Origin: Stictocephala bisonia
Taxonomy: Eukaryota; Arthropoda; Insecta; Hemiptera; Membracidae
DNA: 64,000 nt
Assembly: GCA_035578905.1 (NCBI GenBank)
Contig: JAQJVL010000782.1
Location: 32,501-96,500 of the forward strand
Reading direction: 5' to 3'
Below the pieces are notes generated by a model. It made no database searches. It had not been told where the DNA came from and saw only the letters and a list, made by a program, of their open reading frames with translations. Both the position numbers and the translations under genes were made by a program. Position 1 is the stretch's first letter, and the number at the start of each line of letters is the position of its first letter. Shown piece by piece: positions 48,817 through 60,000 of this stretch.

Positions 48817-49449
48817 ATGAACCCCAACCAGATTGCATGCCCCAGATGCGGCAAGCTCGTATCTCGGAAGAACATAGTTCGCCACCTCAAGAGCTGCACC
48901 GGACCTACAACAACCCAGGAGCCTCAACGTCCCTGTCCGGCTTGTGGACTCATGATAACTATCTCCAACCTCAGACGTCACCTCAAGAAGTGTAGCCCCG
49001 CTCACCTCAAGAGGAAAGCCGACGAGCCAGCCCCCTCCACTTCCAAGGTTGCTCGTTTTGAGGACGACCCCCAACCGTCAACCAGCACTTCCATCATTGA
49101 TACCGTCCGCTCAACCATCGTATCGGCATACAATACGGCTAAGGGAGCAGTAGATCATCTGATTGGAGGAAAGCAGCTCCGTATTGAAGAGATCGCGAAG
49201 GCGTTCCGGGACAGGATGAAGACCTACTCCGTCGTCAATCGTCCCGGTATTAAGGATCCAGCTGGATTCCTCCGACAAGCCCGAGAGCTAATCATGGCGA
49301 AGATTGCAGAAAACTTGCATGCAGAGAACATCAAGACGCAAGTCGTTTGCATCGCCGAGTATAAGAAGCCAGTAGGCGATAACGATGAGAGGAAGGAGAT
49401 GAACTTCAAGACTAAGAACGCATCATCCTTCCCACCACTAACATTGTGA
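48817..49449 (+). CDS. Double zinc-finger protein, left unit (N-terminal part of polymerase protein?)
   Basis: 210 codons from the first ATG. Two closely similar CCHC-type fingers begin it: CPRCGKLV..HLKSC and CPACGLMI..HLKKC (residues about 8-28 and 39-59). A Lys-rich, Pro/Ser-rich linker follows, then a region with the pattern FRDRMKTY..NRPGIKDPAGFL. In related insect proteins that I recall this region continues directly into the DNA polymerase. Here the frame stops four bases into the polymerase frame, so I read it as the N-terminus cut off by a frame change that is also present in the right copy. It probably binds nucleic acid. TTG-initiated upstream extension is not convincing. Confidence 0.65.
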   Translation: MNPNQIACPRCGKLVSRKNIVRHLKSCTGPTTTQEPQRPCPACGLMITISNLRRHLKKCSPAHLKRKADEPAPSTSKVARFEDDPQPSTSTSIIDTVRSTIVSAYNTAKGAVDHLIGGKQLRIEEIAKAFRDRMKTYSVVNRPGIKDPAGFLRQARELIMAKIAENLHAENIKTQVVCIAEYKKPVGDNDERKEMNFKTKNASSFPPLTL

Positions 49450-52400
49450 ACTATCTGGAGGACGCCGAGGGGAAGCTTCTAAAGGAAATGGATGAGTTCT
49501 ACGCCAAGGGATCCGGGTGGACCCTCAGCAAGATCATCTCCCTGGAACTGAGAATCAACAACTATAAGCCTCTTCGTGGATCAACATACTGTGAACTACC
49601 AAAGAAAATTGCAGCTAAACACGCCGTGCTCAATATTAATAACAACAACAACAAGTGTTTCCTGTGGTCTGTGCTAGCCGCACTTCACCCTATTCACCGA
49701 AAAGACCAACCTCATCGGGTTCAACACTATCTACCCTATGAGCACGCCTTTGACCAATTCCTTCAAGGCATCACATTCCCCATCAGCCTCGACCACGTCA
49801 AGTTATTTGAGAAGAGGTCTGGGATCTCCATCAATGTCTACGCCTACGATGAAAAGTTCGTAGTGTACCCGCTGCTGGTCACGGATAGGGAGCAGCAGAA
49901 ACACATCGACCTGCTATATATAAAGGACAAGAACAACGCCCACTATTGCCTAATTCGAGATCTCGCCAGATTAGCTGGCCGGCAAATTACAAAAAACCAT
50001 ATAAGAACATGGATATGCCGTAGGTGTCTACAGCACTATGGAAGAGAATATCTGCTAGCCTCACACATGGAATACTGCAACGACCAAGAAGCTGTTAGGA
50101 TTGAAATGCCTAAACAGGGCAGCAAAATCAAGTTCGAGGAAGGGAATAGAACGATGAGAGTACCCTTCGCTGGATACGCCGACTTCGAATGCATGCTGAC
50201 CGCCATTGAGACGGAGGAGGATGAAAGGATGGACGAGTATGGAGCAGCAAAGTCATATACCAAGCAGTATCAGAAGCATGAGGCTGTAAGTTTCTGCTAC
50301 TATATTGTCTACGCTGATGATCACTACGGAGAACCTGTGAAATACTTTGGATCCGATGCAGCACAAGTTTTTGTCGAGAGTCTGTTCAGAGAGTTGAAGA
50401 AAATTGCTCACCTGTACTCTTCTGCAGCAGCCAAACCGATGGACCTAACCCCAGAAGATTTCACTACCATCGCCAACTCTACAATCTGCCATATTTGCGA
50501 GAAGCCTTTTACTGACCCGGAAGACTACAAAGTCAGAGACCACGACCATCTTACTGGAAAATTCAGAGGCATCGCTCACAACACCTGCAATCTCAAGTTC
50601 CGCAAACCTAATTTCATTCCAATCTTCATCCACAACTTGAGCGGCTATGACACACATCTTTTCATAAAAATGTTCGGACTCAATGACGAAACTATTAGCG
50701 TCATCCCGAATAACGAGGAGCGATACATTTCCTACACCGTAGAGATTGAGGGAGGAGTAAAACTACGGTTCCTTGATTCTTGCCGCTTTATGATGTCCAG
50801 CCTCGACTCACTGGCGAAGATCTTAACGACACCACAATTCCGCGAAACATCAAAATTCTACTCTGGAGAGAAACTACAACTACTCATCAAGAAGGGTATC
50901 TACCCCTACGACCATATGGACTCCTTGGAAAAATATCAGCTCACCAACCTACCAGAAAAGAATGACTTTTACAACAGGCTAAACAAGACGGATATCACAG
51001 ATGCAGAACACGAACACGCTCAGACAGTATGGAACACATTCAAAATCTCCAACATAGAAGAATACACTCTCCTGTACAACCAGACGGACGTTCTGCTTTT
51101 GGCGGACATTATGGAGAACTTTAGAGACGTTTGTATGAACACCTACAAGCTCGACCCAGCATGGTATTTCACCGCTCCCGGACTGGCATGGAGTGCAATG
51201 CTTAAAACTACGAGAGTTGAACTGGATCTGTTGACCGACAATGAAATGCGGCTGATGATCGCCCGAGGTATTCGAGGAGGAATATCCCAGTGTTCCAACC
51301 GTTATGCAAAGGCAAACAACCCCTATATGGAGGATTATGACATGGACAGGCCTACTACTTACCTCACATATCTCGACGCTAATAATTTATATGGATGAAC
51401 TATGAGCCAGCCTATGCCTCATGCAGACTTTCTATGGGTGCACGATCCTGAAAACATCGACATCATGAGCATACCGGATGACGCTCCTAGAGGCTACATC
51501 TTCGAAGTGGATCTAGAGTACCCTCGAGAGCTGCACGACACCCATTCGGACTATCCATTGGCACCAGAGCAGCGCATTCCTCCAGGCTCCAAGAACATGA
51601 AACTCCTACTCACTCTCTTCAACAAGGAGAAATATGTTATTCACTACCGAAACCTAAAACAGTACATCTCCCTTGGCATGCGGGTGAAGAAAATCCATAG
51701 AGCTGTCAGCTTTATGTAAAGTACTTGGCTAAAGGCTTACATCGATTTAAACACCAACATGAGAATAAGAGCAACAAACGAATTTGAGAAAGACTTTTAT
51801 AAGCTGATGAACAACTCAGTCTTCGGTAAAACTATGGAAAACATATTAAACAGAGTGGATATCCGCCTCGCAACCAAGGAAACACAAGCTGATAAGTGGA
51901 TGGCGCAGCCTAATTTTAAGAGCCGTACCATATTCACAGAGCACCTGGCTGCAGTCCATATGAGTAAGACACGTCTGTTCTTCAATAAGGCTATATACGT
52001 AGGCATGAGCATCCTGGACGTTTCTAAGTTGTTGATGTATGAGTTTCACTACAATGTGATCAAGAAGAAATATGGTGAAAAAGCGCAACTCCAGTATACG
52101 GACACAGACTCGCTTACATATATGATTGAAACAGTTGACTGGTATAAAGACATGAAGGAGATGATTCATCTGTTCGACACCAGCGATTACTCCGACCCCA
52201 ACCGTTTTGACATTCCAAGAGTTAATAAAAAAGTGTTGGGTGTGATGAAGGATGAGCTTAGCGGACGTATAATGTTTGAGTACGTGGGACTACGCTCTAA
52301 AATGTACGCTAGCCGGTCTGAAAACGGAGAAGCTAAGAAGGCAAAAGGAGTCAAAAAATCTGTAGTAAAGAATGAACTAGAGTTTTCTGACTATAAGGAG

Positions 52401-52661
52401 TGCCTCGATAAATTCTGTCTCCTCTACAGTACTGTGAATGTTATGTTGGATGAGGCTTTGGAGAGAAATGAAAAGTATAAATCCTGCCAAGTGAATAGAA
52501 AAATGAATCTAATTAGGAGTCGCCGCCATGAACTGTACAGCATAGAGCAAAATAAAATAGCGCTTTCAGCCTACGATGATAAGCGTTTCATTTTGGAAGG
52601 AGGCATAAAGACCCTGCCATGGGGACATTATTCCATCGATGAAGAAGCGATGATTGACTGA
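49446..52661 (+). pseudogene. Family B DNA polymerase (protein-primed type), left unit
   Basis: One frame of 1,071 sense positions broken by TGA (51396-51398) and TAA (51717-51719). Order: a region with C191, C194, H207, C211; Exo I YADFEC (244-249); a Cys/His HNH-like insert with C348, C351, a DHDH..GK..G segment and C381; Exo II NLSGYD (397-402); Exo III YNQTD (544-548). Polymerase motif A DANNLYG (644-650) is immediately followed by the TGA, where relatives usually have Trp. After the TAA come motif B KLMNNSVFGKT (15-25 of the last piece) and motif C YTDTDS (113-118). This matches the organellar/viral PolB family used by Polintons, which replicate by protein priming. The first codon used here is GTG; there is no ATG because the frame continues from the zinc-finger ORF by a frame change. 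Confidence 0.88.
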
Positions 52662-52721
52662 GCCGTCTTAGACGCGCTGATGGTGGAGTAAGGAGACAGA
52701 TGGGAGCACAAGAGTGCAGGA

Positions 52722-52778
52722 GGTAGCAAATAGAAGAAGGTCGGCTACCACTTTCCGCAGCGGGGAGGGGCTGCGGAA
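52722..52778 (+). terminator. Two-stem structured motif A, after the polymerase
   Basis: Stem 1: GGTAGC (52722-52727) with GCTACC (52744-52749). Stem 2: TTCCGCAGC (52753-52761) with GCTGCGGAA (52770-52778), loop GGGGAGGG. It starts 61 bases after the polymerase stop and is followed by AATAAA at 52792. A role in transcript 3'-end formation is inferred, comparable to the 3' hairpins of some giant viruses. Confidence 0.55.
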
Positions 52779-52827
52779 TCCCTTAAAAACCAATAAATAT
52801 TTTGGTTTACAACAATCTTAATCAGTT

Positions 52828-52968
52828 ATGAATTGGACACAATTCAAACCAGTTATGAATGTGAGAGAAATCATCGCCAAAGAGCTACACGCTCCAGCCA
52901 GAAGAACATTTCCCACCAGACCTGTGGAAGTCAAAGGATGGGCTCAACTCGTCCGTAGTACAATGTAA
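52828..52968 (+). pseudogene. Possible N-terminal fragment of a Polinton-type integrase, left unit
   Basis: A 46-codon ATG frame. Residues about 17-38 read AKELHAPARRTFPTRPVEVK. This is the pattern I associate with the segment before the catalytic core of Polinton c-integrases and related transposon proteins (ELH.PARR.FP.R.V, then a Trp-containing ADL block). The Trp is present, but the frame then diverges and stops, so no DDE core remains. It lies 160 bases after the polymerase and is followed by a splice-donor-like CAGGTAAGT at about 53018. Recognition is from memory of the motif, not from a search. Confidence 0.45.
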
Positions 52969-53623
52969 AAACCTCGTACTGGACGAACCTTCTTCTTAAT
53001 TACGGTAACTCCTACGCCAGGTAAGTAATGTTAAGTTAGTTTTAAGTAAACTCTTTTACCGTCAACCTTTAAAAACAATCTGTAAAATAAATTCTGTTAT
53101 AATATGGTCACTTTTGTGAGTTTACATAACTACAATTTATTAACGGATATCTCCAGCTCTGTGTGAATTTCTATAGAATACCGTACCATCGAGGTGAGGG
53201 CGGCCCACATTCAATAAAAAAGCCCGACTGTTCTCTAAGGCAGCCGTAAAACGCATAAGACCTGAGGCAGTCCTGCAGCTTGGGGCTGGGCTAATCCCCG
53301 TAAGACCTTGAGTCGCAGTCCGGGCCCTCGTACGGTACGTGTATGATTGAATGTTACACTCTATGGCTGGACAGTATCCGTAGGTCCTGTGTGTGAGGGA
53401 GAGTAACCTACAAAAAAGAAAAAAACACACAAAACCTACTGTAAAAAACAGAATTAAAAAATAATAAAAACAAATTTATAAATAAAAACCCCTTTGTAAG
53501 TCTGTACGTCACATTGAAAGGCTTCTCTAAGTAAAGTGTTGTCTTTACTTACAGAGGGACCCAAAAAATACAAAAAATAAATACAAAAAAATTTATAAAA
53601 ACAATAACTAAATAATACTGGGA
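52969..53623. other. Non-coding part of the left unit
   Basis: No convincing gene. GC-richer block at 53140-53400, then A-rich DNA. Confidence 0.45.
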
Positions 53624-53677
53624 GGTAGCATTTTGTTGGTTGGCTACCACCTTAATGAGCGAGGTTGGGGCTCATTA
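53624..53677 (+). terminator. Two-stem structured motif B, left unit
   Basis: Stem 1 GGTAGC (53624-53629) with GCTACC (53643-53648). Stem 2 TAATGAGC (53653-53660) with GCTCATTA (53670-53677), loop GAGGTTGGG. Same layout as motif A (52722-52778) with the same first stem and ACC(A/C)..TT joint, but an entirely different second stem that still pairs. This is strong evidence for selection on structure. Confidence 0.6.
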
Positions 53678-54060
53678 CACTAAAATACCCGTGGGGGATA
53701 CCAGTCCTCTATCGGGCGCGTCCCATGGGAATTGGGCAATGCCCTTCAGTTTTGCCTTCAGCTTACTTGAGGGTAGTGAGGAATTAAATACTCACCGTGA
53801 AAAAAACTGGTTAAATCAGTTTTTCTAAACATTAAAAAACCTTTAAAATTATCTAATAGACTCTTTATAAACTTAGTTTGTGCTCAAAACAACACACAAA
53901 AGACCAAACACAAACTCTACATATAAGACTCTTGGTTAACCACCCACCTACTCAACATACAACAACTCTGATAGATCATCCACCTAACCATTACATAAAA
54001 CCTTTGATAGACCACCAATACACATGAACAACCTACCTACCTACCTACATAACAGTACCA
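53678..54060. other. Non-coding part of the left unit
   Basis: No gene called. A 62-codon frame overlapping motif B begins with TTG and has no known domain. CCACCTACC/CTACCTAC-type short repeats lie at 53940-54050. Confidence 0.45.
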
Positions 54061-54270
54061 CCCTCCCAAATTTCCCGCCAAATTTCCCTCAAATTCCCTC
54101 GTTATACTATATAAAATGTACTCTTAGCCAAAATGCACTCTATTTACAGTCTGGGTTGGGCTAACGTGGGTTAACACAACGTGGGTTATTAAAGCCCGGG
54201 TTAACCCACGTTGATTTAAAGCCCCCAGAGGGCAGAAAAGTAAGGATGATTCGTCCATATATTATCTACT
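54061..54270 (-). repeat. Inner end of the left unit with iteron-like repeats
   Basis: Carries the inverted subterminal motif (54061-54130), then AACGTGGGTTA twice direct (54163-54173, 54178-54188) and once inverted (54202-54212). It ends at TATTATCTACT, which reads 5'-AGTAGATAATA on the other strand; a 5'-AG end fits Polinton termini. Confidence 0.65.
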
Positions 54271-55443
54271 AACAGGAAAACAGAAAAACAGGAAAACAGG
54301 AAAACAGAAAAACAGAAAAACAGAAAAACAGAAAAACAGAAAAACAGAAAAACAGAAAAACATAAAAACAGAAAAACAGAAAAACAGGAAAACAGAAAAA
54401 CAGAAAAACAGAAAAACAGAAAAACAGAAAAACATAAAAACAGAAAAACAGAAAAACAGGAAAACAGAAAAACAGAAAAACAGAAAAACAGAAAAACAGA
54501 AAAACAGAAAAACAGATCCTGTTTTTCTGTTTTCCTGTTTTCCTGTTTTTCTGTTTTTCTGTTTTTCTGTTTTCCTGTTTTCCTGTTTTTCTGTTTTTCT
54601 GTTTTTCTGTTTTTCTGTTTTTCTGTTTTTCTGTTTTTCTGTTTTTCTGTTTTTCTGTTTTTCTGTTTTTCTGTTTTTCTGTTTTTCTGTTTTTCTGTTT
54701 TTCTGTTTTTCTGTTTTTCTGTTTTTCTGTTTTTCTGTTTTTCTGTTTTTCTGTTTTTCTGTTTTTCTGTTTTTCTGTTTTTCTGCTTTTCTGTTTTTCT
54801 GTTTTTCTGTTTTTCTGTTTTTCTGTTTTTCTGTTTTTCTGTTTTTCTGTTTTTCGGTTTTTCTGTTTTTCTGTTTTTCTGTTTTTCTGTTTTTCTGTTT
54901 TTCTGTTTTTCTGTTTTTCTGTTTTTCTGTTTTTCTGTTTTTCTGTTTTTCTGTTTTTCTGTTTTTCTGTTTTTCTGTTTTTCTGTTTTTCTGTTTTTCT
55001 GTTTTTCTGTTTTTCTGTTTTTCTGTTTTTCTGTTTTTCTGTTTTTCTGTTTTTCTGTTTTTCTGTTTTTCTGTTTTTCTGTTTTTCTGTTTTTCTGTTT
55101 TTCTGTTTTTCTGTTTTTCTGTTTTTCTGTTTTTCTGTTTTTCTGTTTTTCTGTTTTTCTGTTTTTCTGTTTTTCTGTTTTTCTGTTTTTCTGTTTTTCT
55201 GTTTTTCTGTTTTTCTGTTTTTCTGTTTTTCTGTTTTTCTGTTTTTCTGTTTTTCTGTTTTTCTGTTTTTCTGTTTTTATGTTTTTCTGTTTTTCTGTTT
55301 TTCTGTTTTTCTGTTTTTCTGTTTTTCTCTTTTTCTGTTTTTCTGTTTTTATGTTTTTCTGTTTTTCTGTTTTTCTGTTTTTCTGTTTTCCTGTTTTCCT
55401 GTTCTCCTGTTTTTCTGTTTTCCTGTTTTTCTGTTTTCCTGTT
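54271..55443. repeat. Octanucleotide array at the palindrome centre
   Basis: 54271-54516 is (AAAAACAG)n, about 31 copies. At ATCCT near 54517 it turns into (CTGTTTTT)n, about 116 copies to 55443. Variants with GGAAAACAG/CTGTTTTCC cluster at the outer edges and the centre. The two sides have very unequal length. Confidence 0.95.
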
Positions 55444-55660
55444 AGTAGATAATATATGGACGAATCATCCTTACTTTTCTGCCCTCTGGGGGCTTTAAAT
55501 CAACGTGGGTTAACCCGGGCTTTAATAACCCACGTTGTGTTAACCTACGTTAGCCCAACCCAGACTGTAAATAGAGTGCATTTTGGCTAAGAGTACATTT
55601 TATATAGTATAACGAGGGAATTTGAGGGAAATTTGGCGGGAAATTTGGGAGGGTGGTACT
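55444..55660 (+). repeat. Inner end of the right unit with iteron-like repeats
   Basis: Reverse complement of 54061-54270 with one change in an iteron (AACCTACGTT instead of AACCCACGTT). Confidence 0.65.
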
Positions 55661-56036
55661 GTTATGTAGGTAGGTAGGTAGGTTGTTCATGTGTATTGGT
55701 GGTCTATCAAAGGTTTTATGTAATGGTTAGGTGGATGATCTATCAGAGTTGTTGTATGTTGAGTAGGTGGGTGATTAACCAAGAGTCTTATATGTAGAGT
55801 TTGTGTTTGGTCTTTTGTGTGTTGTTTTGAGCACAAACTAAGTTTATAAAGAGTCTATTAGATAATTTTAAAGGTTTTTTAATGTTTAGAAAAACTGATT
55901 TAACCAGTTTTTTTCACGGTGAGTATTTAATTCCTCACTACCCTCAAGTAAGCTGAAGGCAAAACTGAAGGGCATTGCCCAATTCCCATGGGACGTGCCC
56001 GATAGAGGACTGGTATCCCCCACGGGTATTTTAGTG
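55661..56036. other. Non-coding part of the right unit
   Basis: Mirror of 53678-54060. No gene called. Confidence 0.45.
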
Positions 56037-56090
56037 TAATGAGCCCCAACCTCGCTCATTACGGTGGTAGCCAACCAACAAAATGCTACC
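56037..56090 (-). terminator. Two-stem structured motif B, right unit
   Basis: Mirror of 53624-53677. Both stems are intact; one base in the joint differs. Confidence 0.6.
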
Positions 56091-56745
56091 TCCCAGTATT
56101 ATTTAGTTATTGTTTTTATAAATTTTTTTGTATTTATTTTTTGTATTTTTTGGGTCCCTCTGTAACTAAAGACAACACTTTACTTAGAGAAGCCTTTCAA
56201 TGTGACGTACAGACTTACAAAGGGGTTTTTATTTATAAATTTGTTTTTATTATATTTTAATTCTGTTTTTTACAGTAGGTTTTCTGTGTTTTTTTCTTTT
56301 TTGTAGGTTACTCTCCCTCACACACAGGACCTACGGATACTGTCCAGCCATAGAGTGTAACATTCAATCATACACGTACCGTACGAGGGCCCGGACTGCG
56401 ACTCAAGGTCTTACGGGGATTAGCCCAGCCCCAAGCTGCAGGACTGCCTCAGGTCTTATGCGTTTTACGGCTGCCTTAGAGAACAGTCGGGCTTTTTTAT
56501 TGAATGTGGGCCGCCCTCACCTCGATGGTACGGTATTCTATAGAAATTCACACAGAGCTGGAGATATCCGTTAATAAATTGTAGTTATGTAAACTCACAA
56601 AAGTGACCATATTATAACAGAATTTATTTTACAGATTGTTTTTAAAGGTTGACGGTAAAAGAGTTTACTTAAAACTAACTTAACATTACTTACCTGGCGT
56701 AGGAGTTACCGTAATTAAGAAGAAGGTTCGTCCAGTACGAGGTTT
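56091..56745. other. Non-coding part of the right unit
   Basis: Mirror of 52969-53623. No gene called. Confidence 0.45.
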
Positions 56746-56886
56746 TTACATTGTACTACGGACGAGTTGAGCCCATCCTTTGACTTCCACAGGTCTGGTG
56801 GGAAATGTTCTTCTGGCTGGAGCGTGTAGCTCTTTGGCGATGATTTCTCTCACATTCATAACTGGTTTGAATTGTGTCCAATTCAT
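56746..56886 (-). pseudogene. Possible integrase N-terminal fragment, right unit
   Basis: Mirror of the 46-codon frame at 52828-52968, with the same stop. It has no catalytic core, and the identification carries the same uncertainty as the left copy. Confidence 0.42.
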
Positions 56887-56935
56887 AACTGATTAAGATT
56901 GTTGTAAACCAAAATATTTATTGGTTTTTAAGGGA

Positions 56936-56992
56936 TTCCGCAGCCCCTCCCCGCTGCGGAAAGTGGTAGCCGACCTTCTTCTATTTGCTACC
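56936..56992 (-). terminator. Two-stem structured motif A, right unit
   Basis: Mirror of 52722-52778 with both stems intact, just downstream of the right polymerase copy. Confidence 0.55.
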
Positions 56993-57052
56993 TCCTGCAC
57001 TCTTGTGCTCCCATCTGTCTCCTTACTCCACCATCAGCGCGTCTAAGACGGC

Positions 57053-60000
57053 TCAGTCAATCATCGCTTCTTCATCGATGGAATAATGTCCCCATGGCAG
57101 GGTCTTTATGCCTCCTTCCAAAATGAAACGCTTATCATCGTAGGCTGAAAGCGCTATTTTATTTTGCTCTATGCTGTACAGTTCATGGCGGCGACTCCTA
57201 ATTAGATTCATTTTTCTATTCACTTGGCAGGATTTATACTTTTCATTTCTCTCCAAAGCCTCATCCAACATAACATTCACAGTACTGTAGAGGAGACAGA
57301 ATTTATCGAGGCACTCCTTATAGTCAGAAAACTCTAGTTCATTCTTTACTACAGATTTTTTGACTCCTTTTGCCTTCTTAGCTTCTCCGTTTTCAGACCG
57401 GCTAGCGTACATTTTAGAGCGTAGTCCCACGTACTCAAACATTATACGTCCGCTAAGCTCATCCTTCATCACACCCAACACTTTTTTATTAACTCTTGGA
57501 ATGTCAAAACGGTTGGGGTCGGAGTAATCGCTGGTGTCGAACAGATGAATCATCTCCTTCATGTCTTTATACCAGTCAACTGTTTCAATCATATATGTAA
57601 GCGAGTCTGTGTCCGTATACTGGAGTTGCGCTTTTTCACCATATTTCTTCTTGATCACATTGTAGTGAAACTCATACATCAACAACTTAGAAACGTCCAG
57701 GATGCTCATGCCTACGTATATAGCCTTATTGAAGAACAGACGTGTCTTACTCATATGGACTGCAGCCAGGTGCTCTGTGAATATGGTACGGCTCTTAAAA
57801 TTAGGCTGCGCCATCCACTTATCAGCTTGTGTTTCCTTGGTTGCGAGGCGGATATCCACTCTGTTTAATATGTTTTCCATAGTTTTACCGAAGACTGAGT
57901 TGTTCATCAGCTTATAAAAGTCTTTCTCAAATTCGTTTGTTGCTCTTATTCTCATGTTGGTGTTTAAATCGATGTAAGCCTTTAGCCAAGTACTTTACAT
58001 AAAGCTGACAGCTCTATGGATTTTCTTCACCCGCATGCCAAGGGAGATGTACTGTTTTAGGTTTCGGTAGTGAATAACATATTTCTCCTTGTTGAAGAGA
58101 GTGAGTAGGAGTTTCATGTTCTTGGAGCCTGGAGGAATGCGCTGCTCTGGTGCCAATGGATAGTCCGAATGGGTGTCGTGCAGCTCTCGAGGGTACTCTA
58201 GATCCACTTCGAAGATGTAGCCTCTAGGAGCGTCATCCGGTATGCTCATGATGTCGATGTTTTCAGGATCGTGCACCCATAGAAAGTCTGCATGAGGCAT
58301 AGGCTGGCTCATAGTTCATCCATATAAATTATTAGCGTCGAGATATGTGAGGTAAGTAGTAGGCCTGTCCATGTCATAATCCTCCATATAGGGGTTGTTT
58401 GCCTTTGCATAACGGTTGGAACACTGGGATATTCCTCCTCGAATACCTCGGGCGATCATCAGCCGCATTTCATTGTCGGTCAACAGATCCAGTTCAACTC
58501 TCGTAGTTTTAAGCATTGCACTCCATGCCAGTCCGGGAGCGGTGAAATACCATGCTGGGTCGAGCTTGTAGGTGTTCATACAAACGTCTCTAAAGTTCTC
58601 CATAATGTCCGCCAAAAGCAGAACGTCCGTCTGGTTGTACAGGAGAGTGTATTCTTCTATGTTGGAGATTTTGAATGTGTTCCATACTGTCTGAGCGTGT
58701 TCGTGTTCGTGTTCTGCATCTGTGATATCCGTCTTGTTTAGCCTGTTGTAAAAGTCATTCTTTTCTGGTAGGTTGGTGAGCTGATATTTTTCCAAGGAGT
58801 CCATATGGTCGTAGGGGTAGATACCCTTCTTGATGAGTAGTTGTAGTTTCTCTCCAGAGTAGAATTTTGATGTTTCGCGGAATTGTGGTGTCGTTAAGAT
58901 CTTCGCCAGTGAGTTGAGGCTGGACATCATAAAGCGGCAAGAATCAAGGAACCGTAGTTTTACTCCTCCCTCAATCTCTACGGTGTAGGAAATGTATCGC
59001 TCCTCGTTATTGGGGATGACGCTAATAGTTTCGTCATTGAGTCCGAACATTTTTATGAAAAGATGTGTGTCATAGCCGCTCAAGTTGTGGATGAAGATTG
59101 GAATGAAATTAGGTTTGCGGAACTTGAGATTGCAGGTGTTGTGAGCGATGCCTCTGAATTTTCCAGTAAGATGGTCGTGGTCTCTGACTTTGTAGTCTTC
59201 CGGGTCAGTAAAAGGCTTCTCGCAAATATGGCAGATTGTAGAGTTGGCGATGGTAGTGAAATCTTCTGGGGTTAGGTCCATCGGTTTGGCTGCTGCAGAA
59301 GAGTACAGGTGAGCAATTTTCTTCAACTCTCTGAACAGACTCTCGACAAAAACTTGTGCTGCATCGGATCCAAAGTATTTCACAGGTTCTCCGTAGTGAT
59401 CATCAGCGTAGACAATATAGTAGCAGAAACTTACAGCCTCATGCTTCTGATACTGCTTGGTATATGACTTTGCTGCTCCATCCTCGTCCATCCTTTCATC
59501 CTCCTCCGTCTCAATGGCGGTCAGCATGCATTCGAAGTCGGCGTATCCAGCGAAGGGTACTCTCATCGTTCTATTCCCTTCCTCGAACTTGATTTTGCTG
59601 CCCTGTTTAGGCATTTCAATCCTAACAGCTTCTTGGTCGTTGCAGTATTCCATGTGTGAGGCTAGCAGATATTCTCTTCCATAGTGCTGTAGACACCTAC
59701 GGCATATCCATGTTCTTATATGGTTTTTTGTAATTTGCCGGCCAGCTAATCTGGCGAGATCTCGAATTAGGCAATAGTGGGCGTTGTTCTTGTCCTTTAT
59801 ATATAGCAGGTCGATGTGTTTCTGCTGCTCCCTATCCGTGACCAGCAGCGGGTACACTACGAACTTTTCATCGTAGGCGTAGACATTGATGGAGATCCCA
59901 GACCTCTTCTCAAATAACTTGACGTGGTCGAGGCTGATGGGGAATGTGATGCCTTGAAGGAATTGGTCAAAGGCGTGCTCATAGGGTAGATAGTGTTGAA

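Noticed and set aside
51396..51719. Variant genetic code (TGA as Trp, TAA as Gln) in the polymerase unit
   Set aside because: The LINE frames in the same window end normally at TAA or TAG, and shared lesions are explained more simply by duplication after damage.
53640..53828. 62-codon frame conserved in both arms
   Set aside because: TTG start, overlaps the structured motif B, and conservation only reflects recent duplication.
56936..56992. HDV-like ribozyme: loop CCCCUCCCC resembles the HDV L3 region
   Set aside because: No matching P1, P2 or P4 strands and no catalytic J4/2 segment found around it.
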